Source: Sisyra terminalis (lineage: Eukaryota; Arthropoda; Insecta; Neuroptera; Sisyridae). Taken from it: 64,000 bases of DNA. The stretch lies in the NCBI GenBank assembly GCA_958496175.1, contig OY292280.1, positions 10,416,001 through 10,480,000 of the forward strand. Direction: 5' to 3'. Every line of letters starts with the position of its first letter. Within the stretch, counting starts at the first letter, position 1. This document shows, in pieces, positions 22,587 to 34,989 of the stretch. Below the pieces are notes generated by a model. The model worked only from the letters and a program-made list of their open reading frames with translations. It made no database searches and was not told where the DNA came from. The position numbers and the translations under genes were made by a program.

Positions 22587-23790
22587 GAGCACTATAACTA
22601 ATAAAAATTGCGTGAAAAAATAGTTGGTACAACACCTTGAAAAAAAATGAACTGTGATTTACGCCTAATAGTATACCTCGGTTTTATTTTTTTTCGAAGT
22701 GTTTCACCAACTTTTTTTTCACAAAACTTCAATAAAAATAGGCCACATATAGGAACCAAACATATATTATTTTCATAACTGTAAGTCTAAGAAAACATAA
22801 AAAAAAATATTACTTTTTTTGTTTTTCTATATTTACTCTTAAGATGATTACTTTCAAGATCAAAATAATTGATCCCAAAAGAAAAAAAAGCAACTAGTGT
22901 TCAATTTTTTATGATTATAAGAATAAAAAAAAATTATCGTCACTGCTATAATTTATTACAACTGGAATATTATGCGTCTCCATATAATTGTGGGTATATA
23001 TTGACGGCATCTGAATTACTTGATTTTCTTCGTTTAGCTTAGGATATTATTCACTCGCTCATACCAAAATTTTTACAGGTTCTACCTAAAGTGGGCAAAT
23101 AAATAAATTATCAAATAATATTTTAAAACAATGTGTAAAATAAGCACTTAATATTATTAGAGTGGAAGTAAAATTAAGACACATGTATAAATAGCAAAGA
23201 CGGTCGTATATACAACGATTATATTTCGAATGGCAAAGATTGCAACAGTATTTTCCGTTATCCCTGCGATTCTCCAATAGAAACTTTACAGTGGGATATT
23301 CTCATATAACAGCTTTTATTTGTTATTTTTCATATGAACAATAATTATCCAGAATTCTGTATCCTACGAGATACTAACTAAATTATTTTAGGTTCATAAT
23401 GTTCCAGTTGTAATAAAATATAGCAGTGGCGATAATTTTTTTTATTCTTATTTTAATAAAAATTGAACTCTAGTTGTTTTTTTTTCTTTTAGGATCAACT
23501 ATTTTGATCTTGAAAGTAATCATCATAAGAGTAAATATAGAAAAACAAAAAAAAAAAAACTAATAAATTTTTTTTTTATGTTTCCTTAGACTTACAATTA
23601 TAAAAATAATATATGTTTTGCTCCTATATGTGACCTATTTTTATTGAAGTTTTGTGAAAAAAAAGTTGGTGAAACACTTCGAAAAAAAATAAAACCGAGG
23701 TATACTATTAGGCATAAATCACATTTCATTTTTTTCAAAGTGTTGCACCAATTATTTTTTCACGCCATTTTTATGAGTTATAGTGCTCAT
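22587..23790. mobile_element. Large foldback with ~385-bp arms and a ~430-bp spacer
   Basis: The left arm 22587-22970 (GAGCACTATAACTAATAAAA to AACTGGAATAT) is the reverse complement of the right arm 23398-23790. The spacer holds a 63-codon minus frame (23086-23277) that I do not recognise. No transposase is evident. Confidence 0.8.
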
Positions 23791-24847
23791 GTAGAAGCAT
23801 AAAATAATTTTTCTTCGTGATTGTCATTTTCAGAGAACAAATAAAAAAATTTATTTCATTTGTTTTTTGGGCTTTTTTTCTATAATTTTTTTTCCTAAAA
23901 ATTTCAAAAAAATATATGATATACTCTGTAAAATAATCTAAAGCCTGGCGTTGGTTTCACTTCTCTAGCTTAATTAGTTTTTGAGATATATAACTTTGAA
24001 AAATAGTCATGTGGGGGGACATTTTTGCCCATATCTCAAGATCAAAGAGGAATTTGGTCGCGAAAATTTTATAAAATGTGTTTGTATATCAAGCCGATAT
24101 TTTAACATAAGTTTCGACATAGGTTCCTATTTGGGGGCCAACTCGTCATGTGGATCCTGCTAGATCCTTTGCGTTGCTACTCTTTGATACTCTTAATGTA
24201 TTCATTAACGTAAATGCTTACTCTAACGGTAACTTTTAAATCATTGTTGTATAAAATACATCTAAGAAAGATTAGTTAAAGATATTTTATATATTTTTAT
24301 TTCGTCAAGCCAGAAAAAAATAAGTCTGGGACAATAAATGAAATTGAAACGTTGGAAGAATTTAAAAAGCGTTTATAATTGAAGAAAACAGCCAAATTGG
24401 GGAATCGGGAAGTATTATTCAACGTGTGGGTGGAAAAAGCCGATGAAAATGGAGGCTTTTTGGCAAGAGATAGTGGCCGTTTAGCGTTTGTAATGTTCGA
24501 AATAATTCTAGACAAAGGGTGTTTTTTTCCCCTTGGAGACGCAATTTTGACAAGATATATTACCGAAAGTGACGGATTGGTTGATTTGGTGTGCAGGTGA
24601 GAGAACTCGGTTTCTTGTTCTGGAGACTAGGACTCTCCAGAAAATCGTGTTTCAGCCATCTTAATCTGTCACGTACGGTATGACATGTATCATACTAACG
24701 TTCATTTCGATCCCTTCTTAAGCCACCCCTTATTAGAACGATGATGCTCCCGTTCCATTCAATTAGAAAGCCTTTTCCAAATCAAACAAACAGTGTAGCT
24801 TGATGAGGTTATTGCTTCAAAATCGATGCAGATTCAATGCTTCCAAG
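23791..24847 (+). other. Intron with an unassigned open frame at 24379-24600
   Basis: The plus frame MKKTAKLGNREVLFNVWVEK... runs into GTGCAG followed by GTGAGA, a donor-like sequence at about 24598. It lacks a convincing acceptor, does not encode an Ig domain and matches no family I know. It is left as a candidate only. Confidence 0.3.
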
Positions 24848-27036
24848 CTTCCTTTTTTTATACTGGAAAACTCCTAAAGAAAATTTGAACAATTTTTCCT
24901 GTTGATTCTTCTGAAATTTAATACCAGCAACACATTTTTAATAAATGAATTCATAACTGGAGAACATTTGAATTTGCCAATTAGCAAACTAGTCCACTAT
25001 CTTAAATTGATGTAACTGATTGAATTTATAAGTCTTTTCATATGTTTTAAAAATTCGTTCGTTAAACATTCTTTTAGTACGTGAAAATCTACGCTAATGT
25101 ATAAAATTCTTACATCTGCCAGTACATTTCGATTATGAACCCAATTTTACGGTAAACATTTGTTTCAAGAGGCGCTTATTCCAAATTTAAAATTTTTAAA
25201 ATTTTTGTCTGTCAGTCTGTCTGTGTGTCCCAATTTAACTAAAGAACGGAACAACCGAATTTAGTGAAATTTGGTATTACGATACAACACAATTTTCCAC
25301 ACATATTAGGCTACTTATCATTTCTTAAAAATAATAAGGGAAGGTATTCCCTAGGAATGAAACAAAAACTTTTTACTTTAGACAGACGAGTTGTATATCA
25401 TTGAAAAGGTAATTACAAGTTAAAAAAAAAATCTGTAAAAATATTTTTAGTTGAACTAATAAAAAGCACAGTTAATTCAATTAAAAGACTAAAAAATTGC
25501 CTCATTGAATTATAAACGCTTATACATATAAATATAATACTCACAGTTGATGTTAATAGCGTAATGGCTTACGTATCTGACATTTTGATGCTCCTAATTA
25601 AAAAGACGTGGGTTCGAAACTTACAGTATTTTTTTTTTCTTTTTACAAAATTGTTGTAAATAGACCCTTTGGGTTGTTCAATAAGAAAATATTTACGAAA
25701 ATAAGTAACAGTAGAAATAATAATAATAGTAATAAAACTTAAAGTATATACGTTTTTAAAACCGTGCATACATAAAATCCTATATTTATATACCCTCTCT
25801 GACTGATGAAATTTTAATACTCGATGTATTCCTTATAAAAAGTAGACATCTGATAAGAGTTTTTTTTTTTTGAAAATTCCTACGCTAAAAGAGTAAAAGG
25901 GGTGACTAAGTTTGTGTGGGAAAATGTACAGTTAATCAACAATCGAAATTTTGAATTTAATAAGTGTAATTAATAAATAAATAATTAATTAATAATAAGT
26001 TTCTGTTTTTGTTATATCATTTTATCAACAGGATTTTAAATAAAGTTATTTCACTTAATTAGTATGAAAATTTATGTAGTAGGTACTTATACCAAATACC
26101 AAGGAGGCGGTTTTTAATTTTTGTTTGTTTTTCGACAGTCAAACTTTTAAAAATCTAATTTTTATGAACCAATGATTGTGACCTGGAGCAATTATATATT
26201 TTTGGGTCTGCTTAAAAAATTAAACTCTGATAGATATATCTGAAAATGGTTAAGTTAAGTTTATAAGTGAGCATTAAGTTTTTTTGATTTTCACATATTG
26301 TAAACCTGAAAATCCGAAATACGTATTCACAAATACATTAGTGATCAAATATCGAGTAGCGAGAAATTCGGCGAACTTAAAGAAAATGGTTTAATTATAT
26401 AGTTGAAATTCTGATATTTTAATAATAAGTGCATAGATACACAATGGTTATACTTGATTATGGAGGAACTGGGTTTCGTGCAGTTGAACAAATTTTAATT
26501 TCGCGGTAGTTTTGTACATTGCAGTAGTGTAATAGTTTTGAGAAAAAGGTTCATTCGGAAGTCGAGACAATGAAATGGGATTTCTAATAATATTCTAAAT
26601 CTAGATCCTTTACTTCTGTTATTTTGACGCGAGTGTTTTGATAACTTTTTACTGTTTTAAGTCATAATTAAGACCGACTTTATTGTCCTGGGCGATATTT
26701 TTTATATATAGTTACTGATTAATTTATGGATTATTTGGTTCACTGTAGGTATACCTAGCCTAGGCATATGTAATTGAATATACTCTTTTAGATATTTATA
26801 AATATTTTTTGAAAATTAATTGATCATTACATAAAAATATTTTATTCCAAGCAACAGTTTATTAAATGTGTCTTTTTAAAGTTGACAAAATAGTGTTTTT
26901 ATGTATGATTATGTTTTTCGTCAAAGAAATAAGAAAAATAAAAATTTTCATATACCACTACTAATAGCAAATCTAAAAAGAAAATATAATCTACATCTAC
27001 GTTACGCAGACGAAGTCGCGGGAATCAGCTAGTTTG
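24848..27036 (-). mobile_element. 2.2-kb dispersed repeat, copy 2 (inverted)
   Basis: This is the reverse complement of 2133-4330 along its whole length. It ends with the complement of the CCCGCGACTTCGTC box near 27020, followed by CAGCTAGT. Small indels and substitutions separate the copies. It contains the same tRNA-like module on the plus strand. The two copies lie about 20.5 kb apart and bracket all three DIP exons. Confidence 0.85.
25549..25627 (+). ncRNA. tRNA-like pol III promoter segment in copy 2 of the 2.2-kb repeat
   Basis: The A box TAGCGTAATGG is at 25557-25567 and B box GGGTTCGAAAC at 25610-25620, followed by TTACAG and a long T run that could stop pol III. The internal differences from copy 1 lie between the boxes (CATTTTGATG against CATTCTGGTG). 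Confidence 0.55.
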
Positions 27037-27047
27037 GAATAAATGAA

Positions 27048-27185
27048 TTCATAACTTGAGAAAATTTGAATTTAGCAATTAGTAAACTAGTCCACTATCT
27101 TGATACTAGTCCACTAATTGATTGAATTTATAAGTCTTTTTATATGTTTTAAGAATTAGTTCGTTATACATTCTTTTAGTACGTC
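27048..27185 (-). repeat. Partial repeat of the 2.2-kb element end
   Basis: AATGAATTCATAACTTGAG through TCTTTTAGTACGTCAAAAT matches 24945-25085 in the same orientation, with a short internal expansion (ACTAGTCCACTA twice). A truncated second copy abuts the first. Confidence 0.7.
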
Positions 27186-28153
27186 AAAATAAAATCAACC
27201 CCAATTGCTATAGTTTTCTATTTTATTTTATCGATCGTACAGTGGACTAATCATGGCTCGGTCTTGACAAACACAAGTAGACTAAAGAATATAAAAACAA
27301 ATTAACCATAATTTTCAGAGGGAAAATATCCGAAGACGAGTACGTTCCTAATAAGGGATAACAAAGTAGATGGTAATTAAAAGTCTTTAAAAACAAGTGG
27401 AGACTATAAAACTGAGCAGAATATTCACAATATTGAGGGCGAAAAAAATTTCGTCTTACATTAACGATACTTGAGCGCAATTTTCGTGTTTTCCTTCGAT
27501 AAGGATTTGCCATTCTCTATGTTAAAATTATGAAATTTAACTTGGGGGTAAATTAGTTGTGAAGGGTGCAGTCAATAATTAAAACAATATGTTTTCATTA
27601 TCTTAATTGTGAGAGAACGCGCTGCTACTCATGAATACATTAGAAGCGCCGGGTTCATCCTGGAGGCGGCCAAAGCGAACAGGGAACAGGGAGAGCTTGG
27701 CAAAATGGATCGTAGCAAAAGCTCGAAATGAAAACGGGGGAATGTTTGTATATCGCTATATATTTATGTATCTATGTGTTTGTGACGTCACTTTGAGGAT
27801 ACATCCTAGTCCCAAGTTCCCATTACTCCCTATTATAAAGCTCGGGAATATTCGGATACTTGCAATCATTAAGGTCACCTAATCGTTCCAATTCCACGCG
27901 TTTTGGCGGCTAGTGACAATTTTTTTTCGAAAAGCCATAAATTTGTTGTACTACTTATAATTTTTATTTATAAAATCCTTTAATTGGGTCAAAAATATAT
28001 CAATTAACACGATGAAGAGATAAATTACATAAAATAAATGTAACTAAAAAAAATAGTAATATAAAAAATGACTTATAGATGGTTCTAACCATAGATATCA
28101 AGAAATCGTGGAACAATGAGTAGCATGCAGAAAATGGGCAAATGATTAATATA
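27186..28153 (+). other. Intron with a GC-richer stretch at 27610-27740
   Basis: A stretch around 27640-27730 is unlike the AT-rich surroundings (GGAGGCGGCCAAAGCGAACA and on). It has no recognised product in any frame. It may be conserved non-coding DNA; I cannot test that here. Confidence 0.35.
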
Positions 28154-29062
28154 GGGGAGACCGGGAACAAAAGTAACAATTTGTCCTTTGACCTTGATTT
28201 CTGGCTGGGTGTTATTATTGCCATTAAATGAATATAACCACATATAAATTTAGTTTTTGTTCTTCACAATAGTAACTTGATTTATTAAGTTATGGTATGT
28301 TATATATGAATAACACAGTGTTAAAAAAAATTGCCAGTTGTTACTTTCGACCACGTAGGTGGGTCGAAAATAATAAAACAAAGGGGTTCCTAATGAAGAC
28401 AATAGTACAAGTTAAATCAACAAATTACTTATTTAAAGACTTTATATTAATGACATAAACTAAATTCAGCATTTTAAATATTCTAAAAAGATATATTTAA
28501 AGGAAATGAATCAATAGAATGCTACGACAACGCATAAGAACTACTGCATGAAAAACTACCGACACGGAAATGTATCGAAAATCATTCTATTGAAGTAGAT
28601 ATCCATAAAAATATGATGTTGGTAATAAAATCATTACGAGGACAAAAGTAACATATTACTTTTGTACCCTAGGGGGCTATGGTACTTTTTTACCCATTCT
28701 CATTTTTAATAAAACGTGTAACATAACCTTCAAACGGAACGTGCTAGACAAAAATGAATTTAAACAATGTACAATTTATCTAATCAAGAATGGATATACA
28801 AACATTCGGATTACAATGATCCTTTTATAACTATGTAAACAATAAATAATAAAACGTCGAAAAACTTACTTTTGGCACATTAAAACACATTACGTCCTAT
28901 TATATAACCTAACAACGCAATGCGCACGCGTCGACTTAATGCAATTGAGAGGGATACTTCGAGCTATCACCTGATGGCAGCAAAGCGGAATTCACCCATT
29001 GGACAAACCTAGATAGCATTTGTTACTTTCGATCCGCCGTTACTTTTGTACCCGGTCTCCCC
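28154..29062. mobile_element. Complete GGGGAGACCGGG element (909 bp), TA-flanked
   Basis: The left end is GGGGAGACCGGGAACAAAAG and the right end is its complement ACTTTTGTACCCGGTCTCCCC. TA lies on both sides, consistent with a 2-bp TA target duplication. The terminal repeats contain repeated GTTACTTTCGACC-type boxes. No transposase is seen in the interior, so the element is non-autonomous. Tc1/mariner-like mobilisation is an inference from TA only. Confidence 0.8.
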
Positions 29063-29207
29063 TACTATAAATTTTGCAAGTTATAGTCTTTCTTCCTTTA
29101 AATTTTTATTTGTTTTTAATTCAAATCATTTTTCGAAGTTAGTCGCGTATAAATATCAAAAATTTCCGTCGATTATACCAGTAGTAAGTTTGTCCACCCC
29201 TGTTCTG
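29063..29207 (+). other. Short spacer between related elements
   Basis: About 145 bp of AT-rich DNA between the complete element and its truncated relative. It holds no feature of its own. Confidence 0.4.
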
Positions 29208-29629
29208 GCAAAAGTAGCATATTACTTTTGAATCTTAGAGGGCTATGTTACTTTTGTACCCATTCTCAGTTTTAATAAAACATGTCACATAACCTTAAAA
29301 CGGAACGTGCCAAACAAAAATGAATTTAAACATTGTACAATTTATCTAAGCAAGAATAAATATGCAAACATTCGGATTACTATAATTCTTTTACGACTAT
29401 GTAAACAATAAATAAGAAAACGTCGAAAAACTTATTTTTGGCTCGTTAAAACACATTACGTCCTATTATATAACCTAAAAACGCACTGCGCACGCGTCGA
29501 CTTAATGCGATTGAAGGAGGTGCTCTAGGCTATCACCTGATGGCAGCAAAATCGGAATTCGCCCATTGGATAAGCCTAGAAAGCATTTGTTACTTTCGAC
29601 CCGCCGTTACTTTTGTACCCAGTCTCCCC
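29208..29629. mobile_element. Right half of a GGGGAGACCGGG element
   Basis: It parallels 28640-29062 in direct orientation, ending GTACCCAGTCTCCCC followed by TA. The arrangement of complete plus truncated copies could come from unequal exchange or a second insertion. Confidence 0.75.
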
Positions 29630-30395
29630 TAATATCGTTAAGTAGTGTCCGACGGAAATTTGTTTTTACGGCTGAAACTGGAGATCTTTTGTATCGAAAA
29701 AGATTACGATATGATTTAAGATTAATTAACTTAGTGATAAATGGCCCTAATGATTTCAAGTATCCAAATATTCCTGAACTTTATAATAAGACGTAATGGT
29801 AACTTGGGATGTATAGAAGTATAGAGTTACCTTTTTTCCTAGTTTTAGTTTAAAAATAAATAATTCAGCTGAAATTGTAATCCATTATTATCAATGAGTA
29901 ATTGAATAAGTTTAAATGAGATAATAAGATGGGAACGTGACTCGATTTAGTCATAATACAGTTACCTTTGTTGAAAAAAAAACATTGTTTTAAAAGGTTA
30001 ATTGTTTGTTATTTTTAAAATACATAACTTTTTTTGTGAGATTGGATGTGTTTTTTGTGGTTGTTTTCTAATTAAAACCGGGTTTGTTGTTTAATTAGAG
30101 GTGATTTTTTTTTATTTTGCTCAAGTTTAAATCAATGGCCTGGATGCGGTTGTGTGGAATTAGTTTTTAATGAAAAATGCAAGTTAGACATTGACGGGGC
30201 GAAATTGTACAGGATGTCCCCGATAAGTGCACACCTACTAGTACCAACCATGTAACAATAAATTTTGAACCATACAATTCTGTTATATTCCCCCCATTTT
30301 TCATTTTCAATTTCATTTCCTACCCCATTCAATATTACAGTTATACTGATAGCCAACTTTTAAAGAAATGCATTTTAACCTTTTATTGGATTTTT
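29630..30395 (+). other. Intron, no recognised feature
   Basis: AT-rich. Small frames at 29566-29796 and 30132-30356 show no known motif. Confidence 0.4.
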
Positions 30396-31771
30396 GTTAC
30401 AATGATAATTGATTTATATGGTTGGGAGAAAAAAGCCATCATTGATGAGGATGACCAAAGAAAAAATTCGATACATTTTCCAAATTTTTCTTTATAAAGA
30501 CAGAAATTTAATCATAATTTTGTCTACTTTGAAGTTGGTCTAATACCATCAAGAACAATCAAAACCAATGACAATCGCTGGGTACCTATTCCAAACTAAA
30601 AGTTGATAAGAATCATTCAAGTCCTGGAAGTTCTGCTGGGTTATTTAAACCTATATAAAGTTTGGGATTGTTCTGGTGGAACAAAATTTATTTTTTACTG
30701 CCCAATTCTGGCCTTTACTGGTCAATTAGTCCAATTTTGGGACTAAAGAGGTCTCAAATAAGATTTTGACTTATGGATAGTAACAACTGTAATGGTATTC
30801 GAAATCCTTACAAATATATACTATTCAATTGTTTAGTGATACCAAAACAGTATTCATTTATGCGTATTGTGGTTTTTTTCATGATTTCATCGCTTTATTT
30901 GATAGTTGGTCTCCCAGACCGGAGTGCATCTTTAACACTGAAATTACAGGAACAAAGTAGACAAAATTAAGACTTCATTTCAGTCATTTTCGTCTTTATA
31001 AATTTATAAAATTGCGGTTAGACGACTCAAATTATAAGTTATGTGCCTAGTTACTGTAATTTCAGTGTTAAGGATGCATCCCGGTCTGAGAGACCGAATA
31101 TTATCAAATATGGCTATGCATTCTTAAAAAAAGTTATAAAAGGCAATGACGAATACTATTATGATACCACTAAAGAATTGAAAAGTTCATATTTGCTTTA
31201 TGGACCAAAAAACCGTTGATCTATATTTCCAATTACAAATTCTGGCCTAGCATAACGAAAGAGTGTTTTTTTAAAAAAAGTGGAAGAAAAATAGACTCCA
31301 AACAAAAATATACATAGAAAATGTTTATGATTGAATGATGTTAGTGGTTAAAATGATCAAACATATTAAACGGTCCGGAAAACTATTGAATATAAAATTA
31401 GGAAGGATTTCATATACCACTACAGTTGTCGCTCCCCCTAAGTCAAAATCTTATTTGAGACCTCTTTAGTCCCAAAATTGGACTAATTGATCACCAAAGG
31501 CCAGAATTGGGCAGTAAAAGATAAATTTTGTTCCATCAGAACTTCCAAGACTTGAATGATTCTTATCACTCAACTCTTAGCTTGGAATGGGTACCCAGCG
31601 ATTGTCATTGGTTTTGATTGTTCTTGATGGTATAAGACCAACTTCAAAGTAGACAAAATTATGATTTCATTTTTGTCTTTACAAAAAAAAAAAATAGAAA
31701 ATGTATCGAATTTTTTCTTTGGTCATCTTTATCAATGATGGATTTTTTCTCCCAGCTAAGATCATTGTAAA
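30396..31771. mobile_element. Foldback with nested inner palindrome (1376 bp)
   Basis: The outer left arm 30396-30775 and right arm 31437-31771 are inverted complements. They share GTCTACTTTGAAGTTGGTC and CCCAATTCTGGCC. Between them is a second, independent inverted pair (30899-30950 and 31054-31108, CTCCCAGACCGG and its partner). No protein is recognised. Confidence 0.8.
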
Positions 31772-31977
31772 AATTGGGGATCTTAGTTTTTCATAAGTAA
31801 TGAAAAAAAAATCGTAAAGAAATGTTTTTTAAATTACAATTAGTAAAATTGGAACAAGGTTCAAATTGTGGGAAGGGATGTTACTATGGGTACCTAATAA
31901 AGTTGAGCTACGTGGGATTCTTTTAGCCTAAATGATTTTTTTGCTCCCAATTATAAGACTTTAGTTAAAAATTAAGA

Positions 31978-32195
31978 TGATAAAACTCTGATCTCAGCTT
32001 TTTTTATTTTTAAATTATAGAAGAAAATTCAGGTTTTTAAAATCTGTTAGATGTTTTATTATCTTATTGGCTACGTTGCGTTGCTTTATTCAGATAATTT
32101 CGGACTAAAACTGAAATGAAGTTGCAATAAGCAACGAAACGTTGTGAATTTGGAAAATTACGGATCTTAAAAACCTAAGAAAATTTTAATGTTGT
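31978..32195. mobile_element. Small foldback of the hammerhead-like family
   Basis: It begins GATGATAAAACTCTGATCTC, as in the ends of the 34.1-34.4 kb relative. Its right arm holds a diverged core (CUGAAAUGA) followed by helix GUUGC-AAUAA-GCAAC and GAAACG (32111-32145). The left arm is degraded. Confidence 0.55.
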
Positions 32196-33443
32196 ATCGT
32201 TATGTGGGACACCTTGTACATTTATAAGCACTGGTAGAAACGGCAAGCGAAGGGCGGCTCAATTTAGTACAGGTGTGATGGTGCGTGGGTGGGTGGGTGG
32301 TTGGTGGTGCGAATACAAGAATCCGCGTGCAATATTTTTCTCGGAGGAATTTTCTTTCTTCGTTTCGAGTATCATCATTGCTGGAAAATTGTATCGATTT
32401 AAATCAGCTAAGATATCAACCAGATAAGGGTTCTGAATCATCGTATGCGATCCCCGTTTGACTTGACTGGAATAAAATTCTTACGGTAAATAAATATCGG
32501 ATGATCCCTTCCGGAAAAGCTACCCCGAATTACTGTGGCACCCACCCTCACGTGCTCCTCATCACAAACTAATTCTAACAAGGTTTTTTTTGATTTTTCT
32601 TTTTTAATTCTATTAGCGAAAAATTGATGTAACATATCTTTACGATATTCTTATCGCTAGAAATATATATGTGGAAAAAGGATGTTTCAGTTCGTCCTAT
32701 TTCTTGCTATCCCCCACTGATACCATGTTATTCCCAGTTCCGGTTCAATCGGCAAATATTTACAGTTGATAAATTTGTTTGATTCCGTTTCGATGATTTT
32801 ACATTCGTTTTTTTTTTCATTCATGTCCATCTTTCAAGTATGATCATCATTCACCCTTTTTTTCTAATATTTGGTAATATTCCCGACAGTTTTCCTCTTG
32901 ATCACCTTCCAACGCTTCACGGATCCTATTATTAAATTATTCTTTTTGATTGACGAATATTAATTACTTCTGACCAATTTTTCAAATGAAATATCAATTT
33001 TTCAATTTTCCTGTTTAAAGAATTTCCACCTCCATTCACATTCCTTTAGCCCTTTGTAATCGAAACAAAAATAAATAACATAAAAATTGATGTCATAACA
33101 TCAAAACAATAATCGTTACAATTTACAGAAAAGTCAAATCATTTTTGAAATTTTCCATTCTGGTTTTTCCCGATTTTCCGATTCCCAAAGTTTATTCCTA
33201 TCTCCGAATAGTTTTCTGAGTAAAACTTCATTAAATATTTGATTTAATTCTTCCCGAATTCATGATTAGATGGTTCCAGGGAATTCGGTTAGTTTCGAAC
33301 GGAAAATAAACACTGAAGAAAGAGAAGTGAGAATTTAAATTCTTCTGTTTCCCGCTTTGATATTATAAAACGCAAGAGGTACTTATAAAAGCTTATTAAT
33401 AAGTAAACATGTAAATATGCCAAAAAGTAATATATATAAAACA
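32196..33443 (+). other. Intron, no recognised gene
   Basis: AT-rich DNA with a G-rich stretch of GGGTGGGTGGGTGG near 32286. Minus frames at 32259-32441 and 32438-32635 are not recognised. Confidence 0.4.
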
Positions 33444-33590
33444 GCCTACAGGTGGCCGAGGAGTCAAGGTGGCCGCCCCAAAACTAGTTGGTGTTTGGTT
33501 CGAATCTGGTACCAAGAAAATTTATGTTCTTGGTTCCCGAATTTTTATTGACTCTAGAGCCACTAAATACCACAGTAATTATATGATAAT
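33444..33590 (+). mobile_element. tRNA-derived SINE, copy A
   Basis: It begins GCCTACAGGTGGCCGAGGAG (A-box-like TGGCCGAGGAG). The B box GGTTCGAATCT comes about 40 bases later, and the element continues into a body with ACTCTAGAGCCACTAAATAC. The head resembles class II (Leu/Ser) tRNA, from which the SINE probably derives. Confidence 0.75.
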
Positions 33591-34137
33591 CAGTGGCGTG
33601 CATTACATATAGACAAAAAGACACTGCCTACCCTACATAATTCAGATAAATATTTATAATCTTGTTCTGATATCTAATTTTATTTTATTTACGAGTACTA
33701 TCAAATATCAATAAACAAAAAATCTTAACGGATATCATCTATACAGTATACAGGTTATGCTAGTTTGTTCGTTCGTTCAATTTCAAGTAAGCGACTGGTA
33801 ATATTTGCATTGCGATGCACTAGCGCTACTGAGTCCAGCAGCGAGAAAGACACAAATTATTCGTGCCTAAATATTTATATGTGTGCACTCATAGCTATAT
33901 ATGTGTTAGTGTGTGCGTTCGTATAAAAACAATAATACAAATATACAATTCTACACATACGCACGCACACAGCCTCATAGAAAGACACTGTCTTTTCTTA
34001 CAATACGACAAATTACGATAATTACCGAAGTAGCATCGTTTCTTATTCATTATCGCTGCAATTACAAGTTTGAATTTGATTGATCTCAAGAATCGATTTA
34101 ACGATCAGTAATCTACGTACATTGTTATTATTTAATT
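33591..34137 (+). other. Intron, microsatellite-like TGTG/CACA stretches
   Basis: Short GTGTGTGC and CGCACACA stretches occur around 33880-33970. No gene was recognised. Confidence 0.4.
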
Positions 34138-34424
34138 TTAATTTTTTTAAATAAGAAGAAAATTCAGGTTATTTAAGATCTTTTTGTTTTTCATTTTTTA
34201 TTTAATATTTTTTTAATTAAAATTAATTTTTTAATTTTAAAAATAAAAATATTTTATTTTTGTGAATCAAGAAGCCTGAGGAAGTTATGATTAGTAACGA
34301 AACGTAGCTAATTGAATAATAAAAATATTAAATAAAAAATGAAAAACAAAAAGATCTTAAATAACCTGAATTTTCTTCTTATTTAAAAAAAATATAAAAG
34401 CTGAGATCTGAATTTTATCATCTA
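34138..34424. mobile_element. Foldback of the hammerhead-like family (shortened)
   Basis: Left and right arms share AAATAAGAAGAAAATTCAGG and its complement. The right arm contains CUGAGGA, an extra A, helix GUUAU-GAUUA-GUAAC and GAAACG (34276-34307). The end TGAATTTTATCATCTA matches the outer element at 7030-7050. Confidence 0.7.
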
Positions 34425-34450
34425 TTTAATTTTAATAAATTTTTATAATA

Positions 34451-34630
34451 GCCTACTGGTAGCCGAGTGGTCTAGGTTCAAATCGACAGCTTAGAAAACA
34501 CAGAGGTAAAGTATAGAGGATTCATGTTTGATCCCGTATTCGACTCGGTAACCCTATCTATCTCCAGCTCACTTTTTCACTTCAACGACCTAGGTCGGAG
34601 CGCGGTCGTTTCAAAACTTCAATAAAATTT
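34451..34630 (+). mobile_element. tRNA-derived SINE, copy B (diverged body)
   Basis: The head GCCTACTGGTAGCCGAGTGG has an A-box-like AGCCGAGTGG. The downstream body differs from the other copies (CCTAGGTCGGAGCGCGGTCG near 34590) and ends with TTCAATAAAATTT. It may be another subfamily. Confidence 0.6.
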
Positions 34631-34989
34631 CTAATAAAATTAATGAATGACAATTTTAAAACAAAAGAGAGAAAGAGAAGAAGGAAAAGAAATTATTTAC
34701 TGTCGATATTCTTGGATAGTATTTATATTTTCTTATAAACGGCATGAACAATAATTGACAATGGTGATCCAGCACTATAAGGAACTGTAGTGTACATTTC
34801 ATGTTATGCGCATGAGCAGCTTAGATACACAAAGATAAAATCCCCTAATTTTGATGTGAAATGTGGAGGGGAGTTCACTCAACTGGGTTTGTGAAAAAAA
34901 ATTTTTTTGTGATAAATGGAAAGATCATATATAAGTTTTATAGCAAAACTATTTTTTGTTTTTTTTTTCGCAATAATTTAAAAGTTATT

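Noticed and set aside
24379..24600. Possible exon ending in a GTGCAG|GTGAGA donor
   Set aside because: It has no Ig signature, no supported acceptor and no family match. A single donor-like string is not enough.
25549..25627. A functional tRNA gene
   Set aside because: A and B boxes fit, but the anticodon arm and acceptor stem do not. The segment is part of a repeated element.
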